Assembly: GCA_963816435.1 (NCBI GenBank)
Contig: CAWFKS010000007.1
Location: 124,001-188,000, forward strand
Length of the DNA: 64,000 nt
Origin: CAWFKS01 sp963816435
GTDB lineage: Bacteria > Pseudomonadota > Alphaproteobacteria > Rhizobiales > Rhizobiaceae
Direction of reading: 5' to 3'
The notes beneath the pieces are model-generated. The model saw only the letters and a program-made list of their open reading frames with translations, was not told the origin of the DNA and did not search any database. The position numbers and the translations under genes were made by a program. Within the stretch, counting starts at the first letter, position 1. The number at the start of each line of letters is the position of its first letter. Positions 17,260 through 26,558 of the stretch are shown one piece after another.

Positions 17260-18780
17260 ATGGCCCACAGCTACACGCCGAGCGGAAAACATCTGATTGC
17301 GGGCGAATGGGTCGCTGGCGACACGACGTTCGCCTCGATGCCTGCGAAAGGCGAGCCGCGGCAGTATTCCGCCGGGACGCGAGCGCACGTCGACCGTGCG
17401 GCTGAGGCGGCGGAACGGGCCTTCTGGTCCTACGGCTATTGCAGCCGTGCGGCGCGTGCCGCGTTCTTGAATACCATTGCCGACGAGATCGAGGCACGCG
17501 CCGATGCCATTACCGCGATCGGCAGCGCCGAGAGCGGGCTGCCGGAAGCCCGTCTGCAGGGTGAGCGGGGTCGCACGACCAGCCAGTTGCGCCTGTTTGC
17601 CAGCCATATCCAGAAGGGCGACTATCTAGATCGGCGCCATGACGAAGCCTTGCCGGATCGCAAGCCCGCGGCGAGGCCGGATCTGCGCCTGATGCAGCGT
17701 CCGATCGGACCTGTTGGCGTGTTCGGTGCCTCCAATTTCCCGCTCGCCTTCTCGACCGCTGGTGGCGATACGGCGTCGGCGCTCGCCGCCGGCTGCCCCG
17801 TCGTCGTCAAGGGACACCCAGGCCATCCGGGAACCAGCGAAATCGTCGCGGAGGCCATCCTGGCAGCGATTGAGACATGCGGTATCGACAAGGGCGTCTT
17901 TTCGCTCGTCCAGTCCAACACCCGCGAAGCGGGCGAGGCGCTCGTCCAGCATCCCCTGATCAAGGCCGTCGGCTTCACCGGGTCGCTTGCCGGTGGCAGG
18001 GCGCTCTACGATCTCGCCTGCGCTAGGCCGGAGCCGATCCCGTTCTACGGAGAGCTCGGCTCGGTCAATCCGATGTTCGTCCTGCCGGCAGCTCTCGGCG
18101 CGCGGGGCGATTCCATAGCATCGGGCTGGGCGGGATCGCTCACAATGGGCGCAGGACAGTTCTGCACCAATCCCGGGGTTGGTATCGTGATCGACGGGCC
18201 AGACGCTGACGCATTCGAAACCAGGGCCGCCGAAGCTTTGCGCGAGACCGGAGAGCAGGTCATGCTCTCTGAAGGCATCGCAGGCGCGTTCCGCGCCGGG
18301 CAGTGCAGGGTCCGCGACACCGCCGGTGTCCGCGAACTCGTCGCGACGAGCGTCGGTGGCCGCAACGCCGCGCCTTGGCTTTATTCGGTCTCCGGTGACG
18401 CCTTCGTTGCCGAGCCGTCGCTGGCCGAGGAGGTCTTCGGGCCGCTAGGCATCCTCGTGCGTGCCCGCGACGCGGACCAGATGCTGGACATCGCCAAAGG
18501 CCTTGAAGGCCAGCTCACCTGCACCTTGCAGCTCGACGGCGGCGACACGGATCTCGCTCGCAGGCTGATGCCGGTTCTCGAACGCAAAGCCGGCCGGCTG
18601 CTCGCCAATGGCTTTCCCACGGGTGTCGAAGTCGCGGATGCGATGATGCATGGCGGCCCGTATCCGGCCAGCACGAACCCTTCGACGACGTCAGTCGGCA
18701 CGCTCGCCATCCGCCGCTTCCTGCGTCCGGTCTGCTTCCAAAACATGCCGGAAGCGCTGTTGCCGGAGGACCTGCGGTAG
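17260..18780 (+). CDS. Alpha-ketoglutarate semialdehyde / aldehyde dehydrogenase (NADP+)
   Basis: Cytosolic ALDH-superfamily enzyme of 506 residues. Catalytic Cys is in GAGQFCTNPG (about 303) and the general base Glu in PFYGELGSVNP (about 265). The FASNFPLAFSTAGGDTASAL and VVVKGHPGHPGTSE segments mark the KGSADH subfamily, which oxidises alpha-ketoglutarate semialdehyde in non-phosphorylative pentose and hexarate pathways. ATG at 17260 is preceded by AAAGGA; a longer reading from 17194 has no family match. Next to gguC it suggests the end of an L-arabinose route to 2-oxoglutarate; lactonase and arabonate dehydratase are not in the window. Confidence 0.88.
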   Translation: MAHSYTPSGKHLIAGEWVAGDTTFASMPAKGEPRQYSAGTRAHVDRAAEAAERAFWSYGYCSRAARAAFLNTIADEIEARADAITAIGSAESGLPEARLQGERGRTTSQLRLFASHIQKGDYLDRRHDEALPDRKPAARPDLRLMQRPIGPVGVFGASNFPLAFSTAGGDTASALAAGCPVVVKGHPGHPGTSEIVAEAILAAIETCGIDKGVFSLVQSNTREAGEALVQHPLIKAVGFTGSLAGGRALYDLACARPEPIPFYGELGSVNPMFVLPAALGARGDSIASGWAGSLTMGAGQFCTNPGVGIVIDGPDADAFETRAAEALRETGEQVMLSEGIAGAFRAGQCRVRDTAGVRELVATSVGGRNAAPWLYSVSGDAFVAEPSLAEEVFGPLGILVRARDADQMLDIAKGLEGQLTCTLQLDGGDTDLARRLMPVLERKAGRLLANGFPTGVEVADAMMHGGPYPASTNPSTTSVGTLAIRRFLRPVCFQNMPEALLPEDLR

Positions 18781-18799
18781 CGCAAGGACTCCCCGGGCA

Positions 18800-18945
18800 G
18801 CAAAATCTGCTCTTGGACAGTCGCGCCGGCAACCGTGAAATACATGCTGACCGACCAGCTGTGAGACATCGCCAAGGGCAAGTACGACATTCCCGGTAAG
18901 CACTACGGCTTTGGTCTTGGGGTCGCCGCGCGAGGGCAACGAGAG
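18800..18945 (+). pseudogene. Remnant of a class C beta-lactamase-like serine hydrolase
   Basis: In the gap before the crotonase gene a plus-strand reading gives APATVKYMLTDQL, a stop, then DIAKGKYDIPG and HYGFGLGVAAR. This resembles the conserved C-terminal part of EstB-like beta-lactamase-family esterases (ATVxYMxxDHL ... YGFGLGFAVR). Only about 45 codons survive, with a stop and a frame change, so it is a gene relic. The match is from memory of the family. Confidence 0.4.
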
Positions 18946-19019
18946 GCCCGCCCTCGTCGCGGACTGGCGCGCACGCAGGTACCTGTGAGCCGCATCCGGC
19001 CTCAACGAAAGGAACCCGC

Positions 19020-19811
19020 GTGACCAAATCGTCAACCACTGTCCTGAGGGAAGAGCGCGATGGCGTCCTTGTTCTGACGCTCGACGGCGCGGAGACCCGG
19101 AACGCCATCGGCCCCGACGTCTACCCAATCCTGCAGTCCCATATCGTCGATGTCGAACGGGATCCGACGGTCCGCGCGATCGTCCTGACGGGGAACAACG
19201 GATTCTTTTCCTCCGGCGGTAATGTGAATGCGCTGAAGGCGAGCGGCGCGTCCACCCTGGCCGCGGCCACCGCGAATACCGACAAGCTGAACGCGCTGAT
19301 CCTGGCGATTGCGCAGAGTTCCAGGCCGGTGGTCGCCGCGGTCGAAGGCGGAGCGGCAGGCGCGGGCTTTTCGCTCTGCCTGGCCTGCGACATGATCGTC
19401 GCCAGTGAGGATGCCCGCTTCCTGGCCGCGTATGTGCGGGTCGGCCTGACGCCGGATGGTGGCGCAACGCATTTCCTCACACGCGCTCTTCCGCGCCAGC
19501 TCGTCAACGAAATCTGCATGCTGGGACGACCCGTAGGCGCAAGTCGCCTCCACGCCGCGGGTCTCATCAACAGCTGTCATCCTGCGGGAAGCGCCCTGGA
19601 CGCCGCCCTGCATCTCGCGCGCGACATCGCGGCCGGACCGCCGCACGCAACGAGCAGGATCAAGGAACTGATCAATGCCGCCGGTTCGACTGATCTTCCG
19701 GCGCAACTCGCCGCTGAAGCGCGGGCGATCAACCTCGCCCGTTTCGGCGCGGAGGCGGCGGAGGGCCTGTCCGCCTTTGTCGAGAAACGGAAGGCGAATT
19801 TTCAGCGCTAG
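19020..19811 (+). CDS. Enoyl-CoA hydratase/isomerase family protein (crotonase)
   Basis: Crotonase-fold enzyme of 263 residues. The first oxyanion-hole segment is LTGNNGFFSSGGNVNAL and the second VEGGAAGAGFSLCLACDMIVA; the catalytic-Glu region of true hydratases is replaced by RVGLTPDGGATHFL, nearer to isomerase or other crotonases. GTG start at 19020 follows GAAAGGA. It lies downstream of the sugar module on the same strand but 240 bp away, so membership in that operon is doubtful. Substrate unknown. Confidence 0.85.
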   Translation: MTKSSTTVLREERDGVLVLTLDGAETRNAIGPDVYPILQSHIVDVERDPTVRAIVLTGNNGFFSSGGNVNALKASGASTLAAATANTDKLNALILAIAQSSRPVVAAVEGGAAGAGFSLCLACDMIVASEDARFLAAYVRVGLTPDGGATHFLTRALPRQLVNEICMLGRPVGASRLHAAGLINSCHPAGSALDAALHLARDIAAGPPHATSRIKELINAAGSTDLPAQLAAEARAINLARFGAEAAEGLSAFVEKRKANFQR

Positions 19812-20057
19812 CGGGCAACGATCACCTAGCTTCACACTCGCAAGAACCTCGCGCTCGTTGGCATTTCGTGATTCATGCGCAGGCAATTTGAAAGCGGGCC
19901 GATGGACCGGCGGTCTCTCCTGGTTCTCAGCGACGCGCGCATGAAGGTGCCATCGTGAATGGCCACTGAAACTTCCGGTTACAATCACGGCCTTCTCCCC
20001 TCAAAATTAGGGACGAAGGTGGCCCCGAATCTGGGACGTCAAACCTGCGGCCCTTGT

Positions 20058-21317
20058 CTAGTGAGCTTGACGCTCGCTGCTGGCCCAGCCCTCAGGATCG
20101 CCTTGGTTCCGATATTGCTTGAGGACGAAATCGACATCCTTATCGCCCCGACCCGACAGGTTCACCAAGATGCTTTCCGAGGAAGGGCTGCGCTCCGCCA
20201 ACTTTATCGCGAACGCCAGTGCGTGGGCACTTTCGAGGGCTGGTATGATCCCCTCCGATCTTGCCATGCGAAAGAAGGCGCTGATCGCCTCCGGGTCGGA
20301 GATGGTCGAGACCTTTATGCGACCTGCCTCATGCAGCATCGCGATCTCTGGTCCGACGCCTGGATAGACCAGGCCCGATGCGACCGACGACACCGGCGAA
20401 GGCATGCCGTCTTCCTGCTGCAGGACGATCGATTGCGCTCCGTGAAGCGTTCCGGGTGTTCCGAAGGAAAGCGTCGCAGCATGTTCCCCGCTCGCATTCG
20501 ATTTGCCCAAAGGTTCCACCGCATGGAGGGTAACGGCTGGATCGTCGACGAAGCCCGAATACATGCCCATCGCGTTCGACCCGCCAGCCAGACAGGCGAC
20601 AACGTGGTCGGGCAACGAACCCTCACTCAGGGATTGGAACTGACGGCGAGCCTCATGCCCTACGACCGACTGGAAATCCCTCACTATCATCGGGAAAGGG
20701 TGCGGCCCGATCGCCGAACCGATTGCATAGAGGGCATGCTCACGCTGCTCGACATAGGCGCTGAAAGCGGAATCGCTCGCCTCCTTCAAGGCGGATTGCC
20801 CTGATTTTGCAGCGATTACCCGGGCACCGAGGAGACGCATGCGGCCGACGTTCGAACTCTGCTTCCCGATGTCGACTTCGCCCATATGGACCTCGCACTC
20901 GAGCCCGAAATAGGCGGCGGCAGTGGCCAGCGCGACCCCGTGCTGCCCCGCGCCGGTTTCGGCAATCAGCTTGCGCTTGCCCATCTTGCGGGCAAGCAGC
21001 GCGAATCCGACACAGTGATTGATCTTGTGCGCGCCCGTATGGTTCAGGTCCTCACGCTTTACGTAAATGCGTGCGCCACCGACGTCAGCGGTGATTGTCT
21101 CGAGGAAGTGGACCGGCGTCGGACGCCCCTGCAGACCTGTCCGGACCGCCGCGAGGGCATGTTGAAAGTCCGGGGTGTCCCGCAGTGCCCGGTAGGTTGT
21201 CTCGAGTTCGTGGAGTGCCGGCCACACTTCGGGCGGATAGTGATTTCCGCCAAACCGTCCGAAATACCCCTCGGCATCAGGGAATTTCGTCAAATGCGCG
21301 CGCTCGTTTTGCGACAT
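20058..21317 (-). CDS. Tryptophan synthase beta subunit-like PLP enzyme (orphan TrpB)
   Basis: PLP-dependent enzyme of 419 residues. The Schiff-base Lys is K98 in EDLNHTGAHKINH, the catalytic Glu is E120 in LIAETGAGQHG, and the phosphate-binding loop is ACLAGGSNAMGMYSG. These match true TrpB, which joins indole and serine. No trpA or other trp gene is nearby, and an AraC regulator precedes it, so it is a stand-alone copy; such copies may salvage indole or use another nucleophile. Start ATG at 21317 has GAGGTT 7 nt upstream; ATG at 21335 is the alternative. Confidence 0.88.
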   Translation of the reverse strand: MSQNERAHLTKFPDAEGYFGRFGGNHYPPEVWPALHELETTYRALRDTPDFQHALAAVRTGLQGRPTPVHFLETITADVGGARIYVKREDLNHTGAHKINHCVGFALLARKMGKRKLIAETGAGQHGVALATAAAYFGLECEVHMGEVDIGKQSSNVGRMRLLGARVIAAKSGQSALKEASDSAFSAYVEQREHALYAIGSAIGPHPFPMIVRDFQSVVGHEARRQFQSLSEGSLPDHVVACLAGGSNAMGMYSGFVDDPAVTLHAVEPLGKSNASGEHAATLSFGTPGTLHGAQSIVLQQEDGMPSPVSSVASGLVYPGVGPEIAMLHEAGRIKVSTISDPEAISAFFRMARSEGIIPALESAHALAFAIKLAERSPSSESILVNLSGRGDKDVDFVLKQYRNQGDPEGWASSERQAH

Positions 21318-21444
21318 GTTCAGGAACCTCGACATCTCTAAGCCGAAGCTACTGACGCATCGCCTTGGCGTATTGAACAAGATTTGCATGGCATGTCGGA
21401 TGGCGGCCCGCGTCACGAGGCACGCCAAAACTGCCTAGGGAGCG

Positions 21445-22275
21445 CTAATTCGACAAAGGCTCTCGATCGTGTGGGTTGCCGTCCGCTCGTCGATGTACAC
21501 GGAGGTCTCGCGAAAGCACGCCGGGAGGTACCCCGAATACCTTCTTGAACTCGCGAGTGAGATGAGCCTGATCGCTGAAGCCCAGCATGAGCGCGACCTC
21601 ACTGAGCTTGGACCCCTCGGAAATCAACTCCCTGGACTTCGCCACCCGCACCTGACGCATATATGTCTGAGGTGCCATGCCCACCGCGTTGCTGAAGGCC
21701 CTGACGAGGTGGCTCTTATGCACCCCCAATTCCCGCGCTATTACCTCGGTCCGCATTGCGCGTGTGGAATTCTTGCGGATCAGCGTAATGGCTCTGCGCA
21801 CCAGCGCGCCGGGGCTTTCATCTGCAGAATCCGTCGAGAAGACGCAGCCCGCCAGCATCCTTCGAAGCAATACCTCGATGAGTTTGCCCTCGACCGCCGG
21901 CGCGTTCAGGGCCTCGATGAGATCGTTTGTCGCTGAACACCGCTTGAGAATGGCGGTCTGGATGTGGAGAGGTTCATGGCTACGGGCTATCCCGAGGCAC
22001 CTGGTGAGATACTCCTTGGACGGGTAGAAAGTTTCGTATTCGGCATCGTCCTCGGAGCAACACGCCGAGTGCACTTCGTACGGATTGAAGAAGAAGACGT
22101 CGCCTTCGCGTGCCGTTTCACTCCACCTGGCCGATCGGACCTCGGCCGCGCCCCGTTTAAGGGCCACTATCGAGAATGTGCTGTGAAAATGCGGGTCAAA
22201 TCGACTTGCAGTGGCGCGAGCCCGCAAGAGGTCGGTGGGTTCCAGCGCAAAGCTCAGGGATTTGACATCCGTCAT
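21445..22275 (-). CDS. AraC-family transcriptional regulator
   Basis: Protein of 276 residues. An N-terminal cupin-type sensor (FDPHFHSTFSIVALKRG, VFFFNPYEVHS) is followed by two helix-turn-helix motifs in the last 100 residues (VIARELGVHKSHLVRAFSN and LSEVALMLGFSDQAHLTREF). It ends 128 bp before trpB on the same strand, so it probably controls that gene or is cotranscribed with it. The ligand is unknown; many members with this sensor control amino-acid exporters. Confidence 0.9.
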   Translation of the reverse strand: MTDVKSLSFALEPTDLLRARATASRFDPHFHSTFSIVALKRGAAEVRSARWSETAREGDVFFFNPYEVHSACCSEDDAEYETFYPSKEYLTRCLGIARSHEPLHIQTAILKRCSATNDLIEALNAPAVEGKLIEVLLRRMLAGCVFSTDSADESPGALVRRAITLIRKNSTRAMRTEVIARELGVHKSHLVRAFSNAVGMAPQTYMRQVRVAKSRELISEGSKLSEVALMLGFSDQAHLTREFKKVFGVPPGVLSRDLRVHRRADGNPHDREPLSN

Positions 22276-23892
22276 CGAAAGCGTCCGGTCGTGGCCAAGC
22301 TCGTCGTTTGATCGACCTCGAGCACATTGCTTTCAGAACCGTCGGAAGCACAAGCGTTCGATTAGCAGATGGATGACGGGAAACAGCCCGTGGTCACCCG
22401 GAGCGTCCGCTCTGATGCGGCAAAAGAACCGACTTTAATAGCCGAGTTGTGGCGCAACGAATCGGTGCGGCACGTGATGTCTGAAATCTCGATCTCCTGA
22501 TTTTGCGGCTGATCGGCGCTGAATGATAATCGGGATTGCGTCAGAGTCCCTGCTCATTGCCAGGACACGAACCGACACTCGACCGACGGCCCGATCTTGA
22601 CCCTGGCAGAAGTTGTTATGGTTTTGCGTCTTCCTCACCGGGCGCCGAAGAATGCAGATGAGGGCCGCGTCATGTGACGAATGTTGAGCGGATCGGAGGC
22701 GCGCTCCTGGTCGCGTTCTTCCGACTGTGCGAGGCCAACAAGAGCTCCGGCCCGCTCGAAATAGCCACTAGCCTGTGCAGGGATCCTTACGGCCGTTACC
22801 TGACGCTGCCGCAGTGTCCCGACGATCTACAGCACCGCTTGGTCTATACCCGTCATAGGGTTTCCTCGTCGCCGGAATTTCCCGATGGATCTTCGCGCGC
22901 CGAACTGGCGCTATCCCAGCAACCGTCGAAAAGGTCGACTAGCAGCCCGCGAAGCACTTGGGCTGAATTGTCGCGGCGAGCGTACGGAATCCCTGCCGCT
23001 CGTGCCGGCGCGATGAGTTCGACTGATGCCTCAATCGCTGCCATAGCTGCATGCGTCCCAAGCTGGACCTCTCGAACCTTTTCGCTCGCGGTGATGTCGT
23101 GCAGCCGTGAGCGGCCGGCTTGATGGGGCATCCTCAAGACCCTCCGTTCAGCCTGCGGATGGTGTCATTCAGCCGGACCTTTTCTTCGGCAACCTCACGA
23201 GGATTGAACCGGCAGGCGGGAAAGCAGACGCGGCAAAACGTTCCGGAGGATCGTCAGGGATGGTCCCTTCCCAGAGTCCCTGACCTATCTGCAGGCGTCG
23301 ACTGCAGCAGTCGCACCGGCAAAAAAAACCTGGTTGCTTCGATAGGGTCAAACGGTCTCGACTCATCGTTCCCTCGTCTTCATCGAAGGATGTTCGCAAC
23401 AAGCGTTGGAAAATCCAGCGCGGTGCGTGTCGATCCGTGACATACGCAGTGACACTGCAGATTTGGCCTTTGATACCAAATGCGAGTTTCTCTGTTTTTC
23501 GGGGGGTCGTTGGCTGGGGAACCTGGATTCCCAGCCAGTGTATTGACACACTTTCCGGCCATTACGAAGAGCAACTGCATCCTCAGACGGACACCAGTGA
23601 TGTGGCCCAGATCTGGGTACGGCGTCAAGCTCGGCGAAAACTTTTCAAGGCAGACGCTAGAAGGGGTGTCAGTGAGGTGATCTTGGGCCGGTTGGGGGCC
23701 GAAGAACGAACCCGCTGCGCGGGAGGGCGCCTGGGGTTGAGGTAGAGGGCACAGGCCGGACGTTGCGCCTCCATTGAGCGTCGCCCGGTAGCGGCAGAGC
23801 ATGACGGGCTTCTTCAACAAGGAGCCTGACCATGACCTCATCCCGATCTCGATGCACCCGTCAGCCCGCTGCGCCAGCGGCTGATCGACGAC
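22276..23892. other. 1.6-kb region without a recognisable gene
   Basis: Short open readings on both strands have no family signature and no good start. The minus-strand reading 22853-23137 contains ELIAPARAAGIP, faintly like isochorismatase-fold hydrolases, but nothing else fits. A weak 6-bp dyad ATTTGG/CCAAAT lies at 23461-23481. Most likely this is degraded DNA next to the IS91-like insertion plus the promoter region of the AraC gene. Confidence 0.5.
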
Positions 23893-24742
23893 ATGAACAT
23901 GCGGCGTTTCTCCCGCGAGACGCAGCGCAACTATCTCCGCGACATCGGACGCCTGGCGGCGTTCCTCGGGCGTTCACCGGACACGGCGACCGCCGACGAC
24001 CTGCGCCGGTTCCAGATCGAGCAGCAGGAGGACGGCGTTCCCGTGCCGACGATGAACAGCATCGTGTCGGCGCTGCGCTTCTTCTTCACCCACACGCTCG
24101 ACCGCCCGGACCTGGCGCGCAGGCTCGTCCGGCTGGCGCATCCGCGCAACCTGCCCGTGGTGCTGAGCCGCGACGAGGTGGCCCGGCTGCTCAACGCCAC
24201 GACGTGCCTCAAGCACCAGGCCGCGCTGTCGGTCGCCTATGGCGCGGGCCTGCGCGTCGCCGAGGTGTCGATGCTGAAGGTCGCCGACGTCGACAGCGAG
24301 CGCATGCTGCTGCGCGTCGAGCGCGGCAAGGGCGGGCGCTATCGCAACGCCATGCTCTCCGAGGATCTGCTCGCTCTGCTGCGCGAGTGGTGGAAGGTCG
24401 GACGGCAGCAGGGCGTGATGCACCGCGACGGCTGGCTGTTCCCGGGACAGCACGCGATGAAGCCGATCAGCACGCGGCAGCTCTATCGCATCGTCGTCGA
24501 GGCGGCCCGGGCCGCCGACATCGCCAAGCGGGTCGGGCCGCACACGCTGCGCCACAGCTTCGCGACCCACCTTCTGGAGGACGGCACCGACATCCGGATC
24601 ATCCAGGTGCTGCTCGGGCATGCCAAGCTCGAACAGCACCGCCCTCTACGCCAAGGTCGCGACCCGGACGGTGCGCACCGTCACGAGCCCGCTCGACAAG
24701 CTCGGCCTGTTCAGGCCGGCAGAGATCTCGCCCGACGGCTGA
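23893..24742 (+). pseudogene. Tyrosine recombinase of the IS91-like element, frameshifted
   Basis: Reads as a XerC/D-like integrase: SAM-like N-domain (MRRFSRETQRNYLRDIGRL), catalytic Arg in YGAGLRVAEVSML, the HTLRHSFATHLLEDG box, and LLGHAKL. Near 24633 the frame breaks: the continuing frame gives nonsense, while the shifted one gives STALYAKVATRTVRTVTSPL with the catalytic Tyr. One extra A (GAACAGC for GACAGC) explains it. The in-frame reading extends upstream to about 23836, so the true start may lie there. Confidence 0.8.
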
Positions 24743-24745
24743 GCC

Positions 24746-25859
24746 GTGCGCGCCTCGATCGAGGTCGCCGACATCTTCCGCGCCGCCGGGCCTGCCTACC
24801 GGGCCGCCCATGCCGGGCACCTGAGCCTCGCCCAGCTCAAGGTCATGTCGGCGATCGAGACACTGCCGCACCGCGGCTCTCGGCGGTCACGTCGAGGCCT
24901 GCGAGGACTGCGGCCAGTGGCGCATCGCCTACAACTCCTGCCGCAACCGGCACTGCCCGAAGTGCCAGGGCGCGGCGGCGCGGACATGGCTTGCCGAGCG
25001 CGAGGCCGACCTGCTGCCGGTCGGCTACTTCCACGTCGTGTTCACGCTGCCCGCCGAGGTCGCCGACATCGCCTTCCAGAACAAGGCGCTCGTCTACGAC
25101 CTGCTGTTCAGGGCGGCATCGGAGACGATGCTGACCATCGCCGCCGATCCGAAGCACCTCGGCGCGCGCATCGGCATCACCGCCGTGCTCCACACCTGGG
25201 GCTCGGCGATGACCCACCATCCGCACGTGCACATGATCGTGCCGGGCGGCGGCATCGCGCCCGACGGAAGCCGATGGATCTCGTCGCGGCCGGCCTTCCT
25301 GCTTCCGGTGCGCGTGCTCGGCAAGCTGTTCCGACGGCTGTTCCTCACCCGGCTGGTCGCGCTGCACGACGCCGGGCGGCTCGCCTTCTTCGGCTCGATG
25401 GCGCATCTCGCCGACCGGCGGGCCTTCCTGCGCCACCTGGCTCCCGTCCGGAAGAAGCGCTGGGTCGTCTATGCCAAGGCGCCGTTCGCCGGGCCGGAGG
25501 CGGTGCTCGCCTACCTGTCGCGCTACACCCACCGGGTCGCGATCTCGAACAGCCGCCTGATCGCCTTCGACGAGACCGGCGTCACCTTCCGCTACAAGGA
25601 TTATCGCCGCGACGGCGCCGACCGGCAGCAGGTCATGACGCTTGCAGCCGACGAGTTCATCCGCCGCTTCCTGCTCCATGTCCTGCCGCGCGGCTTCCAT
25701 CGCATCCGGCACTACGGCCTGCTCGCCGGCTCCGCCCGCAAGGCCAGCCTCGCGCTCGCCCGCAAACTCCTGGACGTCGCCGCGCCACCCGACCCCCGAC
25801 GACGCCGACGAACCGGAGGACTTCCGCCCGCCATGCCCGCTGCTGCGGCGGACGCATGA
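24746..25859 (+). pseudogene. IS91-family transposase, frameshifted
   Basis: Starts GTG at 24746 (RASIEVADIFRAAGPAYRA). It changes frame near 24861 (one extra base in GAGACACTGCC), then reads the zinc-binding NSCRNRHCPKCQ, EADLLPVGYFHVVFTLP, the HUH motif HPHVHMIVPGG and the tyrosine region LSRYTHRVAISNSRL to the stop at 25859. Corrected length is about 370 residues, normal for the family. The enzyme would mediate rolling-circle-type transposition. Confidence 0.83.
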
Positions 25860-25986
25860 TCGTCATCGAGGTATTCGAACGGTGGAGGCAGCCGCGCGGA
25901 CCACCGGATGCGTCGTCGACGAACCGGAGGAAACGACTCCATGACCTGGCATGGCGTATTCCAGCTTCAAGCCGCAGGCGCTGCGC

Positions 25987-26244
25987 CTCCGGCAACGGGC
26001 CCGCGCGGGCCCGTGGTGACTGTCGCCGCCGACAGGTCTACGACGAGCAAGATGCGGGGCCGACAATACCGCGCCGAGGCGCAACGAAACGGCCTGTCCG
26101 CATCCACCAACGCACTTCCCACCGTCGGTCGAGCCATCGCCGACATCGGCCGCAGATCGAAATCCCCATAGCCATCGCATTGTGGCCCGCGGGTTCCTTC
26201 CTCGGGGACTTTCGTACGCCTGCCGGCGCCCGAAACTCTTCACG
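25987..26244. repeat. Diverged dispersed repeat, copy B
   Basis: Homologous to 10748-10991 by ordered blocks (see that entry), with the longest shared run GACATCGGCCGCAG. It lies just downstream of the IS91-like transposase. The rest of the 25860-26558 gap shows no gene. The copy at 10.8 kb has no transposase beside it, so the repeat is not obviously part of the IS. Confidence 0.55.
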
Positions 26245-26514
26245 CCAACGGACTGCCAGCACCGGATAAGGCTCAGCAACGCCATGTCTATCACTCAAAT
26301 GTCCCCTGCGATCGTCAAGCAGGGGTGGGTTCAAACATGGGTCACTTATCGACGGAAAAATCCCTCAATCCCGGGTCAGTTCTCGGCGGAAATCAACAGA
26401 TCGGCGGCAAGCTGTATCAGATGCCACAGGCTCGTGTCGCGGATCCGGTCTTCGCCGGGTGTCCAGAGCGGGGTCGCCTCGGTCATGGCAGCAGGGCTTT
26501 CTCTCCAATGAAAT

Positions 26515-26539
26515 GCCCGCCCGGCAGGGCCGGACGGGC
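26515..26539 (-). terminator. Probable terminator of the TRAP solute-binding gene
   Basis: An 11-bp stem (GCCCGCCCGGC / GCCGGACGGGC, one G-T pair) with a 3-nt loop lies 20 bp beyond the stop of the DctP gene. On the minus strand it is followed by ATTTCATT, a poor T-run, so termination may be partial. Confidence 0.5.
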
Positions 26540-26558
26540 GTGTGTCATCCGATTTCGA

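Larger units (their letters stand above)
23893..25859 (+). mobile_element. IS91-like element with tyrosine recombinase plus Y2-type transposase
   Basis: Two adjacent genes, a phage-type integrase and an IS91/IS801 rolling-circle transposase, form the usual core of this IS91 subgroup. Both carry a frameshift, so the copy is probably immobile unless the shifts are sequence errors. Element termini (oriIS, terIS) could not be fixed. The diverged repeat at 25987-26244 follows immediately downstream. Confidence 0.8.

Noticed and set aside
22853..23137. Small minus-strand reading with an isochorismatase-like phrase
   Set aside because: Only about 15 residues fit, order of motifs is wrong and there is no ribosome-binding site; treated as unannotated DNA.
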